Positions 8,204-16,908 of a stretch of DNA of 64,000 nucleotides are shown piece by piece. The notes under the pieces were generated by a model. That model ran no database searches, had not been told where the DNA came from, and saw only the letters and a program-made list of their open reading frames with translations. The number at the start of each line of letters is the position of its first letter. Position 1 is the first letter of the stretch. Source of the stretch: Cellulomonas sp. Root485 (lineage in GTDB: Bacteria; Actinomycetota; Actinomycetes; Actinomycetales; Cellulomonadaceae); the NCBI RefSeq assembly GCF_001426705.1, contig NZ_LMFC01000002.1, forward strand, positions 290,559-354,558, read 5' to 3'. The position numbers and the translations under genes were made by a program.

Positions 8204-10309
8204 ATGAGCGTGATCGCAGAGGCAGGACCCGCGGCGCCGAGCGCTGCGGGCCCCGCCCCCGTGCGCCGGACCCGGCCGGGTGCGATCGTCGCGGTCTTCG
8301 TCGCCGCGATCGTCGCGGTGGTCGTGCTCGCGGTCGTCGACCTGACGCTCGGCACCTCAGCCGTCGGCGTCGGGGACCTGCTCGGCCTGGTCACCGGGTC
8401 CGGGGATGACGAGGCCCTCGCGGTGCTCGTCGCGTCGCGCGCCCCGCGGGTGCTCGCGGCGCTGCTCGTCGGCACCGCGCTCGGTCTGTCGGGCAGTGCG
8501 CTGCAGTCCGTCGCGCGCAACCCGCTGGCCTCGCCCGACACCCTCGCCGTCAACGCCGGCGCCTACTTCACGGTCGTGCTGGCCGCGGTCACCGGGCTCA
8601 CGCTGCCGTTCGCGGTCAACGGTGCGCTCGCGTTCGTCGGCGGTCTCGCGGCGGCCGCACTGGTCCTGGCCATCGCGCGCGGCGGCGCCGAGGGGCCCAC
8701 CCGGCTGGTGCTCGCGGGGTCGGCCACGATGCTCGCGCTCTCGTCGCTCACCATCCTCCTGATGCTCCTGTTCGAGCAGGAGACGATGGGGATGTTCGCG
8801 TGGGGCGAGGGCTCGATCGTGCAGTCCGGCACCTCCAAGGTGGCCCAGGCGGCGCCCGTGGTGCTGCTCGCCGGGATCGCCCTCGTGCTCTGGGCGCGCC
8901 GCCTCGACGTGCTCGCGCTCGGCGACGACACCGCGTCCGTCCTCGGTCTCGACGTCCGCCGCACCCGCATCGTCTCCGTCCTGCTCGCCGTGCTCCTGGC
9001 CGCGCTCGCGGTCACCGTCGCCGGCCCGATCGGGTTCGTCGGCCTGACCGCGCCGGTCATCGCGCGGCTGGTCGCGGGACGTGTGCCCGGTATGGCCCGG
9101 CACCGGCTGCTCCTGCCGCTGGCCGCCCTCGCGGGGTGCATCGTCGTGCTCGGTGCCGACGTGCTGCTGCGGCTGGCCGTCCCCGGGGTCGCCTCCGTCG
9201 CGGTCCCGACCGGCATCGTCACCACGCTCTTCGGTGCCTCCGTGATGGTCTGGCTGGCCCGCCGCCTGCGCGACTCGGGTCCGACGCGCAGCACCGCGTC
9301 GGTCGGCGCCCACCCCGCCTCGCGCGTCCGGGTCGCCGTCGTCGTCAGCGTGCTGGTCGCGGCCGTCGCCTGCGCGCTGGTCGCCGGCTTCCTGCTCGGC
9401 GACCGCCTGCTGCTGATGGGCGACGTGGCGAACTGGTTCGCGGGTGTCAGCGGGCGGCAGGTGTCGTTCGTGCTGGACCAGCGCACCCCGCGCGTGCTCG
9501 CCGCGCTCCTGGCCGGCGCCGCGCTGGGCCTCGCCGGGACCACGGTGCAGGCCGTCGCGCGCAACCCGCTCGCCGAGCCGAGCCTGCTCGGCATCACCGG
9601 CGGCGCCGGCGTCGGCGCGGTGCTCGCGATCGTGCTCTTCCCCGGCGCGAGCTTCTGGGTGGTCTCCGTCGCCGCCGCGGCCGGGGCCCTGAGCACGTTC
9701 GCGCTGGTCTACGCGCTGGCCAACCGCCGCGGGCTCAGCTCCGACCGGCTGGTGCTCGTCGGCATCGGCGTCTCGGCGGCCGCCACGTCGCTGATCACAC
9801 TGATCGTCGTCCTAACGAGCCCGTGGAACACGACGATGGCGCTCACCTGGCTGTCGGGCTCGACCTACGGGCGGACCGCCGTGCAGGTGTGGCCCGTGGC
9901 GGTCGCGCTGCTGGTGATGGTCCCCCTCGTGGTCCGCTGGCGTCGGGACCTGGACGTCCTCGCGGTCGACGACGACGTGGCCCGCGTGCTCGGCGTGCAG
10001 CTGGAGCGCACCCGGCTCGGCCTGCTCGTCGTCACGGCCCTGCTCACCGCCGCGGCGGTCACCGCGATCGGCGTGGTCGGGTTCGTCGGCCTCGTCGCGC
10101 CCCACCTGGCCCGCTCGCTGGTCGGCTCGTCGCACGCCCGGGTCATCCCCGTCGCGGCCCTGCTCGGCGCGTTGCTGGTCAGCGTCGCGGACACCCTCGG
10201 CCGCACCGTGATCGCCCCGGCCCAGATCCCGGCCGGTCTGCTCACGGCCATGATCGGCACCCCCTACTTCATCTCCCTGCTGTGGCGGACCCGGAGGAGC
10301 GCACTGTGA
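8204..10309 (+). CDS. Iron-siderophore ABC transporter, double-length FecCD/FhuB-type permease
   Basis: 701 residues, about twice the usual length, because two FecCD permease units are fused head to tail as in FhuB. Each half repeats the same landmarks: RAPRVLAALLVGTALGLSG and later RTPRVLAALLAGAALGLAG; GPIGFVGLTAPVIARLVAG and VGFVGLVAPHLARSLVG (the ATPase-coupling loop). About 18-20 membrane helices are expected. A charged linker around residues 345-370 joins the halves. One fused chain replaces the permease heterodimer. Its stop overlaps the GTG of the siderophore-interacting protein (GTGA). Confidence 0.93.
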   Translation: MSVIAEAGPAAPSAAGPAPVRRTRPGAIVAVFVAAIVAVVVLAVVDLTLGTSAVGVGDLLGLVTGSGDDEALAVLVASRAPRVLAALLVGTALGLSGSALQSVARNPLASPDTLAVNAGAYFTVVLAAVTGLTLPFAVNGALAFVGGLAAAALVLAIARGGAEGPTRLVLAGSATMLALSSLTILLMLLFEQETMGMFAWGEGSIVQSGTSKVAQAAPVVLLAGIALVLWARRLDVLALGDDTASVLGLDVRRTRIVSVLLAVLLAALAVTVAGPIGFVGLTAPVIARLVAGRVPGMARHRLLLPLAALAGCIVVLGADVLLRLAVPGVASVAVPTGIVTTLFGASVMVWLARRLRDSGPTRSTASVGAHPASRVRVAVVVSVLVAAVACALVAGFLLGDRLLLMGDVANWFAGVSGRQVSFVLDQRTPRVLAALLAGAALGLAGTTVQAVARNPLAEPSLLGITGGAGVGAVLAIVLFPGASFWVVSVAAAAGALSTFALVYALANRRGLSSDRLVLVGIGVSAAATSLITLIVVLTSPWNTTMALTWLSGSTYGRTAVQVWPVAVALLVMVPLVVRWRRDLDVLAVDDDVARVLGVQLERTRLGLLVVTALLTAAAVTAIGVVGFVGLVAPHLARSLVGSSHARVIPVAALLGALLVSVADTLGRTVIAPAQIPAGLLTAMIGTPYFISLLWRTRRSAL

Positions 10310-11298
10310 CGAACACCGTAGTGAGGGAAGCCTCACCTTCCTCTACCCTGAGCGACGTGACTGTTTCGGTGGAGGCCCCGGCGCTGCCCTTCCGCATGTT
10401 CGCCGTGCAGGTGGCCGCGGTGCAGCCGATGTGCCCGAGCGTGGTCCGCGTGACGTTCACGGGCGACGACCTGGACCGGTTCGCGGACAACGGGTTCGAC
10501 CAGCGCATCAAGTTCTTCCTGCCGCTGGACACCGTGCCGTACGACGAGCTGCTCAGCCTCCAGGACAGCGCCGACTGGTACGGCCGCTGGCGCGCGATGC
10601 CCGACGAGAAGCGCCACCCCATCCGCACCTACACCGCCCGCGGGGTCCGCCAGGAGCGCCGCGAGGTGGACGTCGACATCGTCCTGCACGGCGACCTCGG
10701 CCCCGCCTCCCGCTGGGCCCTGGCCGCAGCGCCCGGCGACGACCTGGTCATCCTCGGCCCCAACGCCGACGCGACCGGCCCGCACGGCGGCGTCGACTTC
10801 GTGCCCCCGGCGAACACCGACCGCCTCCTCATCGCCGGCGACGAGACCGCCCTGCCCGCCATCGCGGGGATCCTCGAGCGCCTGCCCGCCGACGCGCGCG
10901 GCGAGGCCCTGATCGAGATGCCGCTGTCCGGCGACCGCCTCCCGTTGGCCGCCCCGGACGGGGTGACCGTCCGCTGGTACGGCCGCGACGGCCGGGCCCA
11001 CGGCGAGCTGCTCGTCCCCGCCGTGCAGGCCGCCTGCGCGCGGCTGCTCCCCGGACAGGCGCCCGCGCCCGACGTCGACCTGGAGGACGTGGACGTCGAC
11101 GACGGCATGCTCTGGGAGGTGCCCGTCGACGAGACCGGTGCCCCGCTGCGCGCCGACGCCGCCCTCTACGCCTGGCTCGCCGGCGAGGCCGCGGTCATCA
11201 AGACCCTGCGCCGGCACCTGGTCGCCGAGTGCGGCGTGGACCGCAAGGCCGTCGCGTTCATGGGGTACTGGCGCGCAGGGCGCTCCGAGGCGAACTAA
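10306..11298 (+). CDS. Siderophore-interacting protein (FAD-dependent ferri-siderophore reductase)
   Basis: 330 residues of the ViuB/SIP family, which reduces imported ferri-siderophore to release Fe2+. N-terminal FAD domain (FRMFAVQV, RVTFTGDDLDRF, the flavin-binding HPIRTYTARGVR and ASRWALAAAPGDDL) and a C-terminal NAD(P)H domain (LIAGDETALPAIAGILERL, AVIKTLRRHLVAECGVDR, AFMGYWRAG). The GTG at 10306 overlaps the permease stop and has GGAGGA 7 nt upstream, so it can be translated by coupling. A second in-frame GTG at 10357 sits 7 nt after TACCCT and behind an iron-box-like palindrome; it fits the family length better and may be used from an internal promoter. Confidence 0.9.
   Translation: MTNTVVREASPSSTLSDVTVSVEAPALPFRMFAVQVAAVQPMCPSVVRVTFTGDDLDRFADNGFDQRIKFFLPLDTVPYDELLSLQDSADWYGRWRAMPDEKRHPIRTYTARGVRQERREVDVDIVLHGDLGPASRWALAAAPGDDLVILGPNADATGPHGGVDFVPPANTDRLLIAGDETALPAIAGILERLPADARGEALIEMPLSGDRLPLAAPDGVTVRWYGRDGRAHGELLVPAVQAACARLLPGQAPAPDVDLEDVDVDDGMLWEVPVDETGAPLRADAALYAWLAGEAAVIKTLRRHLVAECGVDRKAVAFMGYWRAGRSEAN
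10322..10340. promoter_or_regulatory. Second IdeR-like box inside the 5' end of the siderophore-interacting protein gene
   Basis: Read on the minus strand, GAAGGTGAGGCTTCCCTCA matches the DtxR/IdeR consensus at 13 of 19 positions and keeps the AGGTnAGGCT core; it contains a perfect GTGAGG/CCTCAC inverted repeat. It is followed by a -10-like TACCCT (10344-10349) and a GTG 7 nt later (10357). This suggests a separate iron-controlled leaderless promoter within the operon. The match is weaker than the box at 6327. Confidence 0.55.
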
Positions 11299-11481
11299 GC
11301 CCCGTCGGGCACCCGGACGAGCATCACGACCCACTGCCCCTCACCGTCGAAGCTCTCGGCCATCGGCTCCGGGACGGCGAACCGTGGACGAGCGCGTGCT
11401 GTGGGAGGTCCCCGTCGCCTCTTGCCGCGGGAGCCACGCCGACGGACACTGAGCGAACCCTTCCGGTCGGAGGTGCTCGAC

Positions 11482-12162
11482 ATGCGCGACGACTCCACGT
11501 TCCCTGACGCTCTGCCGATGCTCGCCGTCGGGCGTCATCGGGACCCCAGCGACGGGGGCTGTCTCATGGAGTGGGTGAGCCTGCTCGCCGGCGAGCGCTG
11601 GAGCGACCATCCTGCCTGCACCCATCCTCTGCTCGCCCACCTCGCTCGCTCGGTCAACGACCGCGCGAGCGACGCGTCCCGGCCCGCGCTCATGCGCCTG
11701 CTCCCGCTGCTCACCGGTGCTCGCAGCGACGACCGTTCGTGGTCGCTGGAGATCGCCGCGGTGACCGTGCGGCACGCCCTCCGGCGGGCGGGGGCGCAGG
11801 ACGGGCGCGAGCTCGCCGTCGCCCTGCTGACGCTCGACCGGCTGCTCGGTCCGACCGACGGGCGCGCACCGGCCGAGAGGCGCGCGACGACCACGGAGGT
11901 GCTCGCGACGGTGCCGGCAGCCGCTGCGTGGGCCGAGGACTTCACGCGGGCGATGGGACCGCCGCGGCACGTCCGCGGCCTGACGCGCGGGATCGTCGAC
12001 GTCTCGCTGGCCACCGTCTCCGCGGCGTCCGACGCTGACGACGCGCTCGTCGCGATGCTCACCGACGCAGTCCTGACCTGCCAGGACCTCGCGGTCATCG
12101 ACCGCGCTCGCTCGACGAGACCCGAGCGGTTCGACCGGACCATGGTGGGCGCTCAGGGCTGA
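11482..12162 (+). CDS. Conserved actinobacterial hypothetical protein
   Basis: 226 residues, soluble, mostly helical and Ala/Arg-rich. The N-terminus holds a motif I recognise from actinobacterial hypothetical proteins: LAVGRHRDPSDGGCLMEWVS, then LAGERWSDHPACTHPLLAHL and ARSVNDRASDASRPAL. No enzymatic signature is known to me for it. The ATG at 11482 has a strong GGAGGT 7 nt upstream and is preferred to in-frame codons further up. Its last 68 bp overlap the convergent KAP NTPase gene. The Cys, His and Glu in the N-terminal motif could form a metal or active site, but that is speculation. Confidence 0.8.
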   Translation: MRDDSTFPDALPMLAVGRHRDPSDGGCLMEWVSLLAGERWSDHPACTHPLLAHLARSVNDRASDASRPALMRLLPLLTGARSDDRSWSLEIAAVTVRHALRRAGAQDGRELAVALLTLDRLLGPTDGRAPAERRATTTEVLATVPAAAAWAEDFTRAMGPPRHVRGLTRGIVDVSLATVSAASDADDALVAMLTDAVLTCQDLAVIDRARSTRPERFDRTMVGAQG

Positions 12163-14470
12163 CCCCCGACGTCGGTGTGTCGCGGCCGGGTGCGCCGACG
12201 AGCTGGATCAGGTTGGCGGCGTCGACCAGGAGCGGCAGGTCGGCGAGCGGAAGCTCGTCGTGCTCGGCCAGCACGACGTCCATCCACGCGGCCACCCGAC
12301 CTCCCTCGGGCGGGTTCGCTCGCAGGAGCTCCAGCAGGTCGTCCGGGCTGTTCTCGAGGTCGGTGCGGCGCAGCAGCGCGGCGACCGAGACCGGATCGGT
12401 GAGGCACAGGACGACCCACAGCACGAGCCTGCGCTGCACCTCCGGAGACGGTGGGTTCTCGGACCGGTACAGCGCGATCTTGACGAACCGGTGCACGTTG
12501 ACGGCCCGCTTGATCCCCCGGGGGTTGTCGTCGAGCAGGACCTGGTAGGTGGCCATCGCGTCGGACTCGGCCGGGGTGTCGGCCAGCGGCAGGTCGGTGG
12601 TCGTGCCGGAGATCTGGGCCACCTGCGAGAGGTCGATCTCGAGCCCGCGCACGAGCTTCCCCCCGGGACGAGGACCGGCGACGGTCCTGGTCGCCGGCTC
12701 GACGGGCGTCGGGAGGGTGAACAGCGACCGGACGTAGGCGCTGCGCGTGGCCGTGCTCGTCGGAGGCAGCCGGATGGAGAACTGCACGATCTTCTCCAGG
12801 TACTCGTGCGCGAAGCTCTCCTCGTGGAGCTGGTAGGCGACCGGCAGCTTGTCCTCGTCGGAGTCCCGGTAGTGGCGGAAGACCGCGCGGCGCACCATGT
12901 CGCCGTCGATCGCGAGGAGCGTGTAGACGGCGCTCTGGGCGAGAACCACGTTGATCGCCTGGAGGATCTCGACGACCTTGTCCTCGGCGCACCGGTCGAG
13001 GTCGTCGACCATCACCACGACCCGCGTCCGGGGTCGGATCCTGCGTAGCCACCCGAGCGTGAAGCGCAGGTCGTCGACGACGTCGTTCTGGTAGCCGCGC
13101 CGGGCCGAGTGGTCGGGGCGAGCGAGGTACTCGTGCACCCGCTCGGACACCGGCTGCGCGAGGCGGTAGGCGGCGGCGACCAGCACCAGGACGGCGACGA
13201 GGGTCGGGCTGTACGTCCCGAGCGTGAGCGCCAGCGGGTTGGTCTGGGTCGTGGTGGCGAAGTTCCAGTCGTTGAGGCCGGCGACCAGCGCGGAGAGGCT
13301 CAGAGCGAGCACCACGCTGACCAGCGCGCCGAGGACCAGGGCGCGACGGTTGCGCCAGGCGTAGCTCCACTGCACCCGCACCCGGTCACGTCGGCTCAGC
13401 GACCTCTCCGCCGCCGTGATGACCTCGGCCGCCAGTCCCGCCCACGCCTGCTCGGCGTTGCTGTAGACCCAGGCGTTGAAGTCGACCGGCAGGAGGTCGA
13501 ACTGGGCGGGGTTCTCGGCGGTCTGTCGAGCTGCCTGGCTCCGGACCAGCCGCAGGAACGACGACTTCCCCTTCCCCCACGGCGCCTCGATGCCCACGCA
13601 CATCGGTCCGGTGCCTTTGTGCATGAGCAGCTTGGCCGTCGTGAGCGCGAGCCCGGTCATGCCGAGCGTGTCCTGGTCGGTGGGCTGGTCCGCCGAGAGC
13701 GCACTGTCGTCGTAGGTGAGCCGGCTCTCTCCCGGTGGAGCGTCGCCCGAGTACCGCGGAAGTCGTGTCACCGGTCCGATCAGCTCGGTGAGGGGATCGA
13801 GGTCCAGACCGTCCGCGACGGTCACCGCCAGGATCACCGGACTGCGCGCCAGCGTGTCCAGGACGGCGGTGATGTCGGGCACGGGCCCGTCGGCGGTGTC
13901 CAGGAGCAGCACGAGGACCTCGCCCTCCTGCAGCAGCGACGGTGCGCCGTCCGGGTTGTCGATGACGTCAGCCAGGTAGGTGAGCGTGTCGATCTCGAAC
14001 CGGCCGGCCGCCACGGCCTGCGGGAGCCGTTCGACGAAGTCGCCCCACGCCGGCGACGCCGCGGCACGTCGTGCGAGGGCGGCCCACCGCGCGCCTCGCT
14101 CCTGGTCGGCCAGGTCGCCGAGCAGCTGCCCCTGTCGGGTCGTCAGCCGCTCGACGTCGCCGACCAGCGCCGCGAGCATGGTGCCCAGTCCCGCCGGACC
14201 GGGAACGACGTAGCGCGCGGTCAGGAGCCGTCCGTCCTGCGCCGGGGCGACGCAGGCACGTTGGAGCGAGTACAGCGAGGCGCCGTCGGGCACGACGACG
14301 ACGCGTCGGCTCCCCGACCCGGTCCGGTCCGCGGCCGCCTCGAAGACGGGCCTCGCCCACGACTCCAGCGTCTCCTGGACGGCGGACGACGTGGAGCTGC
14401 TCGCCTCGCGTGGCGACTCGCGCGGGAGCGCGTCACTGCGTGCGGGCTCCTCCGAGGGTTCCGTCGCCAC
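12095..14470 (-). CDS. KAP-family P-loop NTPase with inserted membrane segments
   Basis: 791 residues. A KAP P-loop NTPase core has Walker A in GIEAPWGKGKSSFL (~294-307), two membrane helices inserted between Walker A and B (about 377-400 and 420-440), and Walker B VVVMVDDLDRC (~484-494); HRFVKIAL and NPRGIKRAVNVH are also typical. The ~250-residue N-terminal domain (VVVVPDGASLYSLQRACV; RQGQLLGDLADQERGARW) is one I do not recognise. KAP proteins act at the membrane; some belong to anti-phage modules. GTG at 14470 has GGAGGT 7 nt upstream; a GTG three codons earlier overlaps that site. Its 3' end overlaps the convergent hypothetical gene by 68 bp. Confidence 0.85.
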   Translation of the reverse strand: MATEPSEEPARSDALPRESPREASSSTSSAVQETLESWARPVFEAAADRTGSGSRRVVVVPDGASLYSLQRACVAPAQDGRLLTARYVVPGPAGLGTMLAALVGDVERLTTRQGQLLGDLADQERGARWAALARRAAASPAWGDFVERLPQAVAAGRFEIDTLTYLADVIDNPDGAPSLLQEGEVLVLLLDTADGPVPDITAVLDTLARSPVILAVTVADGLDLDPLTELIGPVTRLPRYSGDAPPGESRLTYDDSALSADQPTDQDTLGMTGLALTTAKLLMHKGTGPMCVGIEAPWGKGKSSFLRLVRSQAARQTAENPAQFDLLPVDFNAWVYSNAEQAWAGLAAEVITAAERSLSRRDRVRVQWSYAWRNRRALVLGALVSVVLALSLSALVAGLNDWNFATTTQTNPLALTLGTYSPTLVAVLVLVAAAYRLAQPVSERVHEYLARPDHSARRGYQNDVVDDLRFTLGWLRRIRPRTRVVVMVDDLDRCAEDKVVEILQAINVVLAQSAVYTLLAIDGDMVRRAVFRHYRDSDEDKLPVAYQLHEESFAHEYLEKIVQFSIRLPPTSTATRSAYVRSLFTLPTPVEPATRTVAGPRPGGKLVRGLEIDLSQVAQISGTTTDLPLADTPAESDAMATYQVLLDDNPRGIKRAVNVHRFVKIALYRSENPPSPEVQRRLVLWVVLCLTDPVSVAALLRRTDLENSPDDLLELLRANPPEGGRVAAWMDVVLAEHDELPLADLPLLVDAANLIQLVGAPGRDTPTSGVSPERPPWSGRTARVSSSERGR

Positions 14471-14583
14471 GGGGCTCACCTCCGCTCCATGACCGGCACG
14501 AGCAGGAGTGTTGATCGTCTCGTACTCGACGGGTGTCAGGCGACCCCCGTCGCTGCGGGGCGCCCCGCCGTAGCATCGGCGGG

Positions 14584-15501
14584 GTGCCCCCCAGATCGCC
14601 CCTGCCTGCCCGGCACGGTCTCGACGCCGCCCGGCTGCGGACCCCCGACCGCGACCGGTCGCGCGCGGACGAGTGGCCCACGATGGGCGCCTGGCTGCGG
14701 GACCGGCTGCCGGAGCACGTGGACGTGGCGGCGATGCTCGAGGCGCAGCGCTTCGTCGACGAGGACGGCCGCGCGGTGCGCGAGGACGATCCCTACGCCC
14801 CGCACCGGTTCGTGTGGTTCCACCGTGACCTGCGCGACGAGCCGGAGGTCACGGCGCCCATCCACGTGGTCCATCACGACGAGCGCCTCGTGGTCGTCGA
14901 CAAGCCGCCGTTCCTGTCCTCGATCCCGCGTGGGCGGCACGTCATGCAGAGCGTCGTCGTCCGTCTGCGCGCCGAGCTGGGACTGCCGGACCTGTCCCCG
15001 CTGCACCGCCTGGACCGGGTCACGTCCGGCCTGCTCATGCTGGCGACCGAGCGGCAGTGGCGAGGGCCGTACCAGAGCCTGTTCGAGCACCGCGCGGTCG
15101 ACAAGACGTACTGGGCGCTGGCGCCGCTGCGCGACGACCTGACGTTCCCGGTCGTCGTGCGCAACCACCTCCGCAAGGAGCGCGGCTCGTGGCAGGCGGA
15201 GGTGGTGCCGGACGCGCCGGTCAACGCGGAGACGCTGGTCGAGCTCGAGTCGGAGGTCGACGGCCGCGGCATCTACCGCCTGACGCCCCGTACCGGCCGC
15301 ACGCACCAGCTCCGGGTCCACCTCGACGGGCTCGGCATCCCGATCGTCGACGACCCGCTGTACCCGGTGGTGCACGACGTCGACGTCGACGACTTCAGCC
15401 GACCGCTGCAGCTGCTCGCGGGGGAGGTCGCCTTCACCGACCCTGTCGACGGCACCGCGCGACGGTTCCGCAGCGTCCGCCGCCTGCCGCTGACGGCGTA
15501 G
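14584..15501 (+). CDS. RluA-family pseudouridine synthase
   Basis: 305 residues. The catalytic motif HRLDRVTSGLL holds the Asp that attacks the uracil base; VVDKPPFLSSIPRGRH and the C-terminal RLTPRTGRTHQLRVHL are the other family landmarks. It isomerises uridine to pseudouridine in rRNA or tRNA; the target position cannot be told. No S4 domain is present; instead an N-terminal extension of ~90 residues includes FVWFHRDLRDEP. The GTG at 14584 is preceded by a -10-like TAGCAT with a 7-nt gap and no Shine-Dalgarno, suggesting a leaderless mRNA. A small secreted-protein gene follows after 7 bp. Confidence 0.92.
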   Translation: MPPRSPLPARHGLDAARLRTPDRDRSRADEWPTMGAWLRDRLPEHVDVAAMLEAQRFVDEDGRAVREDDPYAPHRFVWFHRDLRDEPEVTAPIHVVHHDERLVVVDKPPFLSSIPRGRHVMQSVVVRLRAELGLPDLSPLHRLDRVTSGLLMLATERQWRGPYQSLFEHRAVDKTYWALAPLRDDLTFPVVVRNHLRKERGSWQAEVVPDAPVNAETLVELESEVDGRGIYRLTPRTGRTHQLRVHLDGLGIPIVDDPLYPVVHDVDVDDFSRPLQLLAGEVAFTDPVDGTARRFRSVRRLPLTA

Positions 15502-15508
15502 CGCGACC

Positions 15509-15805
15509 ATGGTCCCCACGAGGCCGTCCCGTGGCGTCGCAGGCCTCGCACTGCTGCTCGCGCTCCTGGTCGCGGTCCTCGTCGCGCTCGTCGCGTCACC
15601 GCCCCAGCGCGCCGACGCGACGATCACGTCCGGCGCGGGCGGGGTCACCGTGAGCGGCACGGGTGTCGGACGCCTCGTGGTCCTGGTCGGCGGCGAGCGG
15701 CACGAGCTCGAGGTCGACGGGACCTTCGCGCGCCTCGTCCCGGCGGGGTCCGACGAGGTGGTCACGGTGATCCTCGACGGCGAGACCCTGGCGCGACGCC
15801 CGTAG
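15509..15805 (+). CDS. Small exported or membrane-anchored hypothetical protein
   Basis: 98 residues. A basic N-terminus (PTRPSRG) is followed by one strong hydrophobic helix (LALLLALLVAVLVALVA, about residues 13-30) and a ~65-residue extracytoplasmic beta-rich part (VTVSGTGVGRLVVLVGGE, HELEVDGTF). It could be a signal-anchored protein or a secreted one cleaved near ADA. No family is recognised. It lies 7 bp after the pseudouridine synthase gene and is probably co-transcribed with it. Confidence 0.6.
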   Translation: MVPTRPSRGVAGLALLLALLVAVLVALVASPPQRADATITSGAGGVTVSGTGVGRLVVLVGGERHELEVDGTFARLVPAGSDEVVTVILDGETLARRP

Positions 15806-15832
15806 GACGCTGCGTGACCACCGCCCGACCCG

Positions 15833-16891
15833 TCAGTGGTCGTGGCGGTGGTGGGCGTCGGGGTAGTGCTCGTGGGTGTGGGTGACCACCTCGTGGGTGT
15901 GCACGTGCCGGTGGCGGACGCCGGGCGCGACGAGCTCGCCGTGCTCGTGGTCGTGGTGGCCGTCGTCGTGGGTGTGCCAGTGGTCGTGCGTGACGGCGTG
16001 GTGGGTGTGCTCGTGGCCGTGCTCCTCGCTCAGGTGCAGCCACGTCCCGACGGCCATCAGCGCGCCGGCGACGAGCAGCTGCCAGGTCACCGCGTCGCCG
16101 AGCGCGACGGCGAGGACGGCGCCGAAGAACGGGGCCACCGAGAAGTACGCGCCCGCTCGCGCGGTGCCGACGTGCCGCAGCCCGACGATGAACAGCACGA
16201 GGCTCAGCCCGTAGGCGACGAACCCGAGCACCAGGGCCGCCCCGGTGGCCCGCAGGGACGGGAGCTGCGCGCCGAGCACGAGCGCGAGGATCAGGTTCGT
16301 CGGACCGGCGACCGATCCCTTGACCGCGACGAGCCAGGTCGCGTCCGTCAGCGACACCTTGCGGGTCAGGTTGTTGTCGAGCGCCCAGCACGCGCACGCC
16401 CCGACGACCGCGAGCGCGGGCCACACGCTGGTGACCTGCGCCTGCGCGGTCGGCACGGCGATGACGACGGCACCGGCGACGATCGCGGCCATCCCCAGGA
16501 CGACCCGCCTGCCCGCAGGCTCACGGAACACGACCCACGCGATCACGGCGGTCAGGACGCCCTCGGCGTTGAGCAGCAGCGACGCCCCCGACGCGGGCAT
16601 CGAGGCCAGGCCGAACATCAGCAGCACCGGGCCGGCGATCCCGCCCGCGGCGACGGCGCCGACGAGCCACGGCACCTCGTGGCGGGCGAGCCGGACGCGC
16701 GGCGCTCGTCGGGCCAGCCGCCAGACCCACATCCCCAGTCCGGCGCCGACGTAGAGCAGGCCGGCCAGCAGCCACGGGCTGACCTCACCGAGCAGGAGCT
16801 TGGCCAGGGGGGCGCTGGCGCCGAACAGGACGGCTGCGAGCAGCGCGGCGCGCACACCGGCGTTCCGGAGGCCGCGCGAGGAGTCGCTCAC
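15833..16891 (-). CDS. EamA/DMT-superfamily transporter with a histidine-rich C-terminal tail
   Basis: 352 residues. Ten membrane helices in two EamA repeats (FGASAPLAKLLLGEVSPWLL; VGACACWALDNNLTRKVS) fill residues 10-290. The last ~65 residues are extremely His-rich, with many HxH and HDH units (for example HGHEHTHHAVTHDHWHTHDD). Such tails usually bind Zn, Ni, Co or Cu, so a metal or metallo-metabolite substrate, or metal gating, is inferred. The GTG at 16891 is 6 nt behind a -10-like GATCAT on the minus strand. Downstream of, and probably independent from, the amino-acid permease gene 17 bp upstream. Confidence 0.88.
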   Translation of the reverse strand: MSDSSRGLRNAGVRAALLAAVLFGASAPLAKLLLGEVSPWLLAGLLYVGAGLGMWVWRLARRAPRVRLARHEVPWLVGAVAAGGIAGPVLLMFGLASMPASGASLLLNAEGVLTAVIAWVVFREPAGRRVVLGMAAIVAGAVVIAVPTAQAQVTSVWPALAVVGACACWALDNNLTRKVSLTDATWLVAVKGSVAGPTNLILALVLGAQLPSLRATGAALVLGFVAYGLSLVLFIVGLRHVGTARAGAYFSVAPFFGAVLAVALGDAVTWQLLVAGALMAVGTWLHLSEEHGHEHTHHAVTHDHWHTHDDGHHDHEHGELVAPGVRHRHVHTHEVVTHTHEHYPDAHHRHDH

Positions 16892-16908
16892 GACCCCATG
16901 ATCCCTCG

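Noticed and set aside
11295..11498. Small minus-strand frame after the siderophore-interacting protein gene (67 codons)
   Set aside because: It has a protein-like end (FDGEGQWVVMLVRVPDG) but no ribosome-binding site, its front half is Arg-rich antisense of the promoter of the next gene, and no family is recognised. At most a gene remnant.
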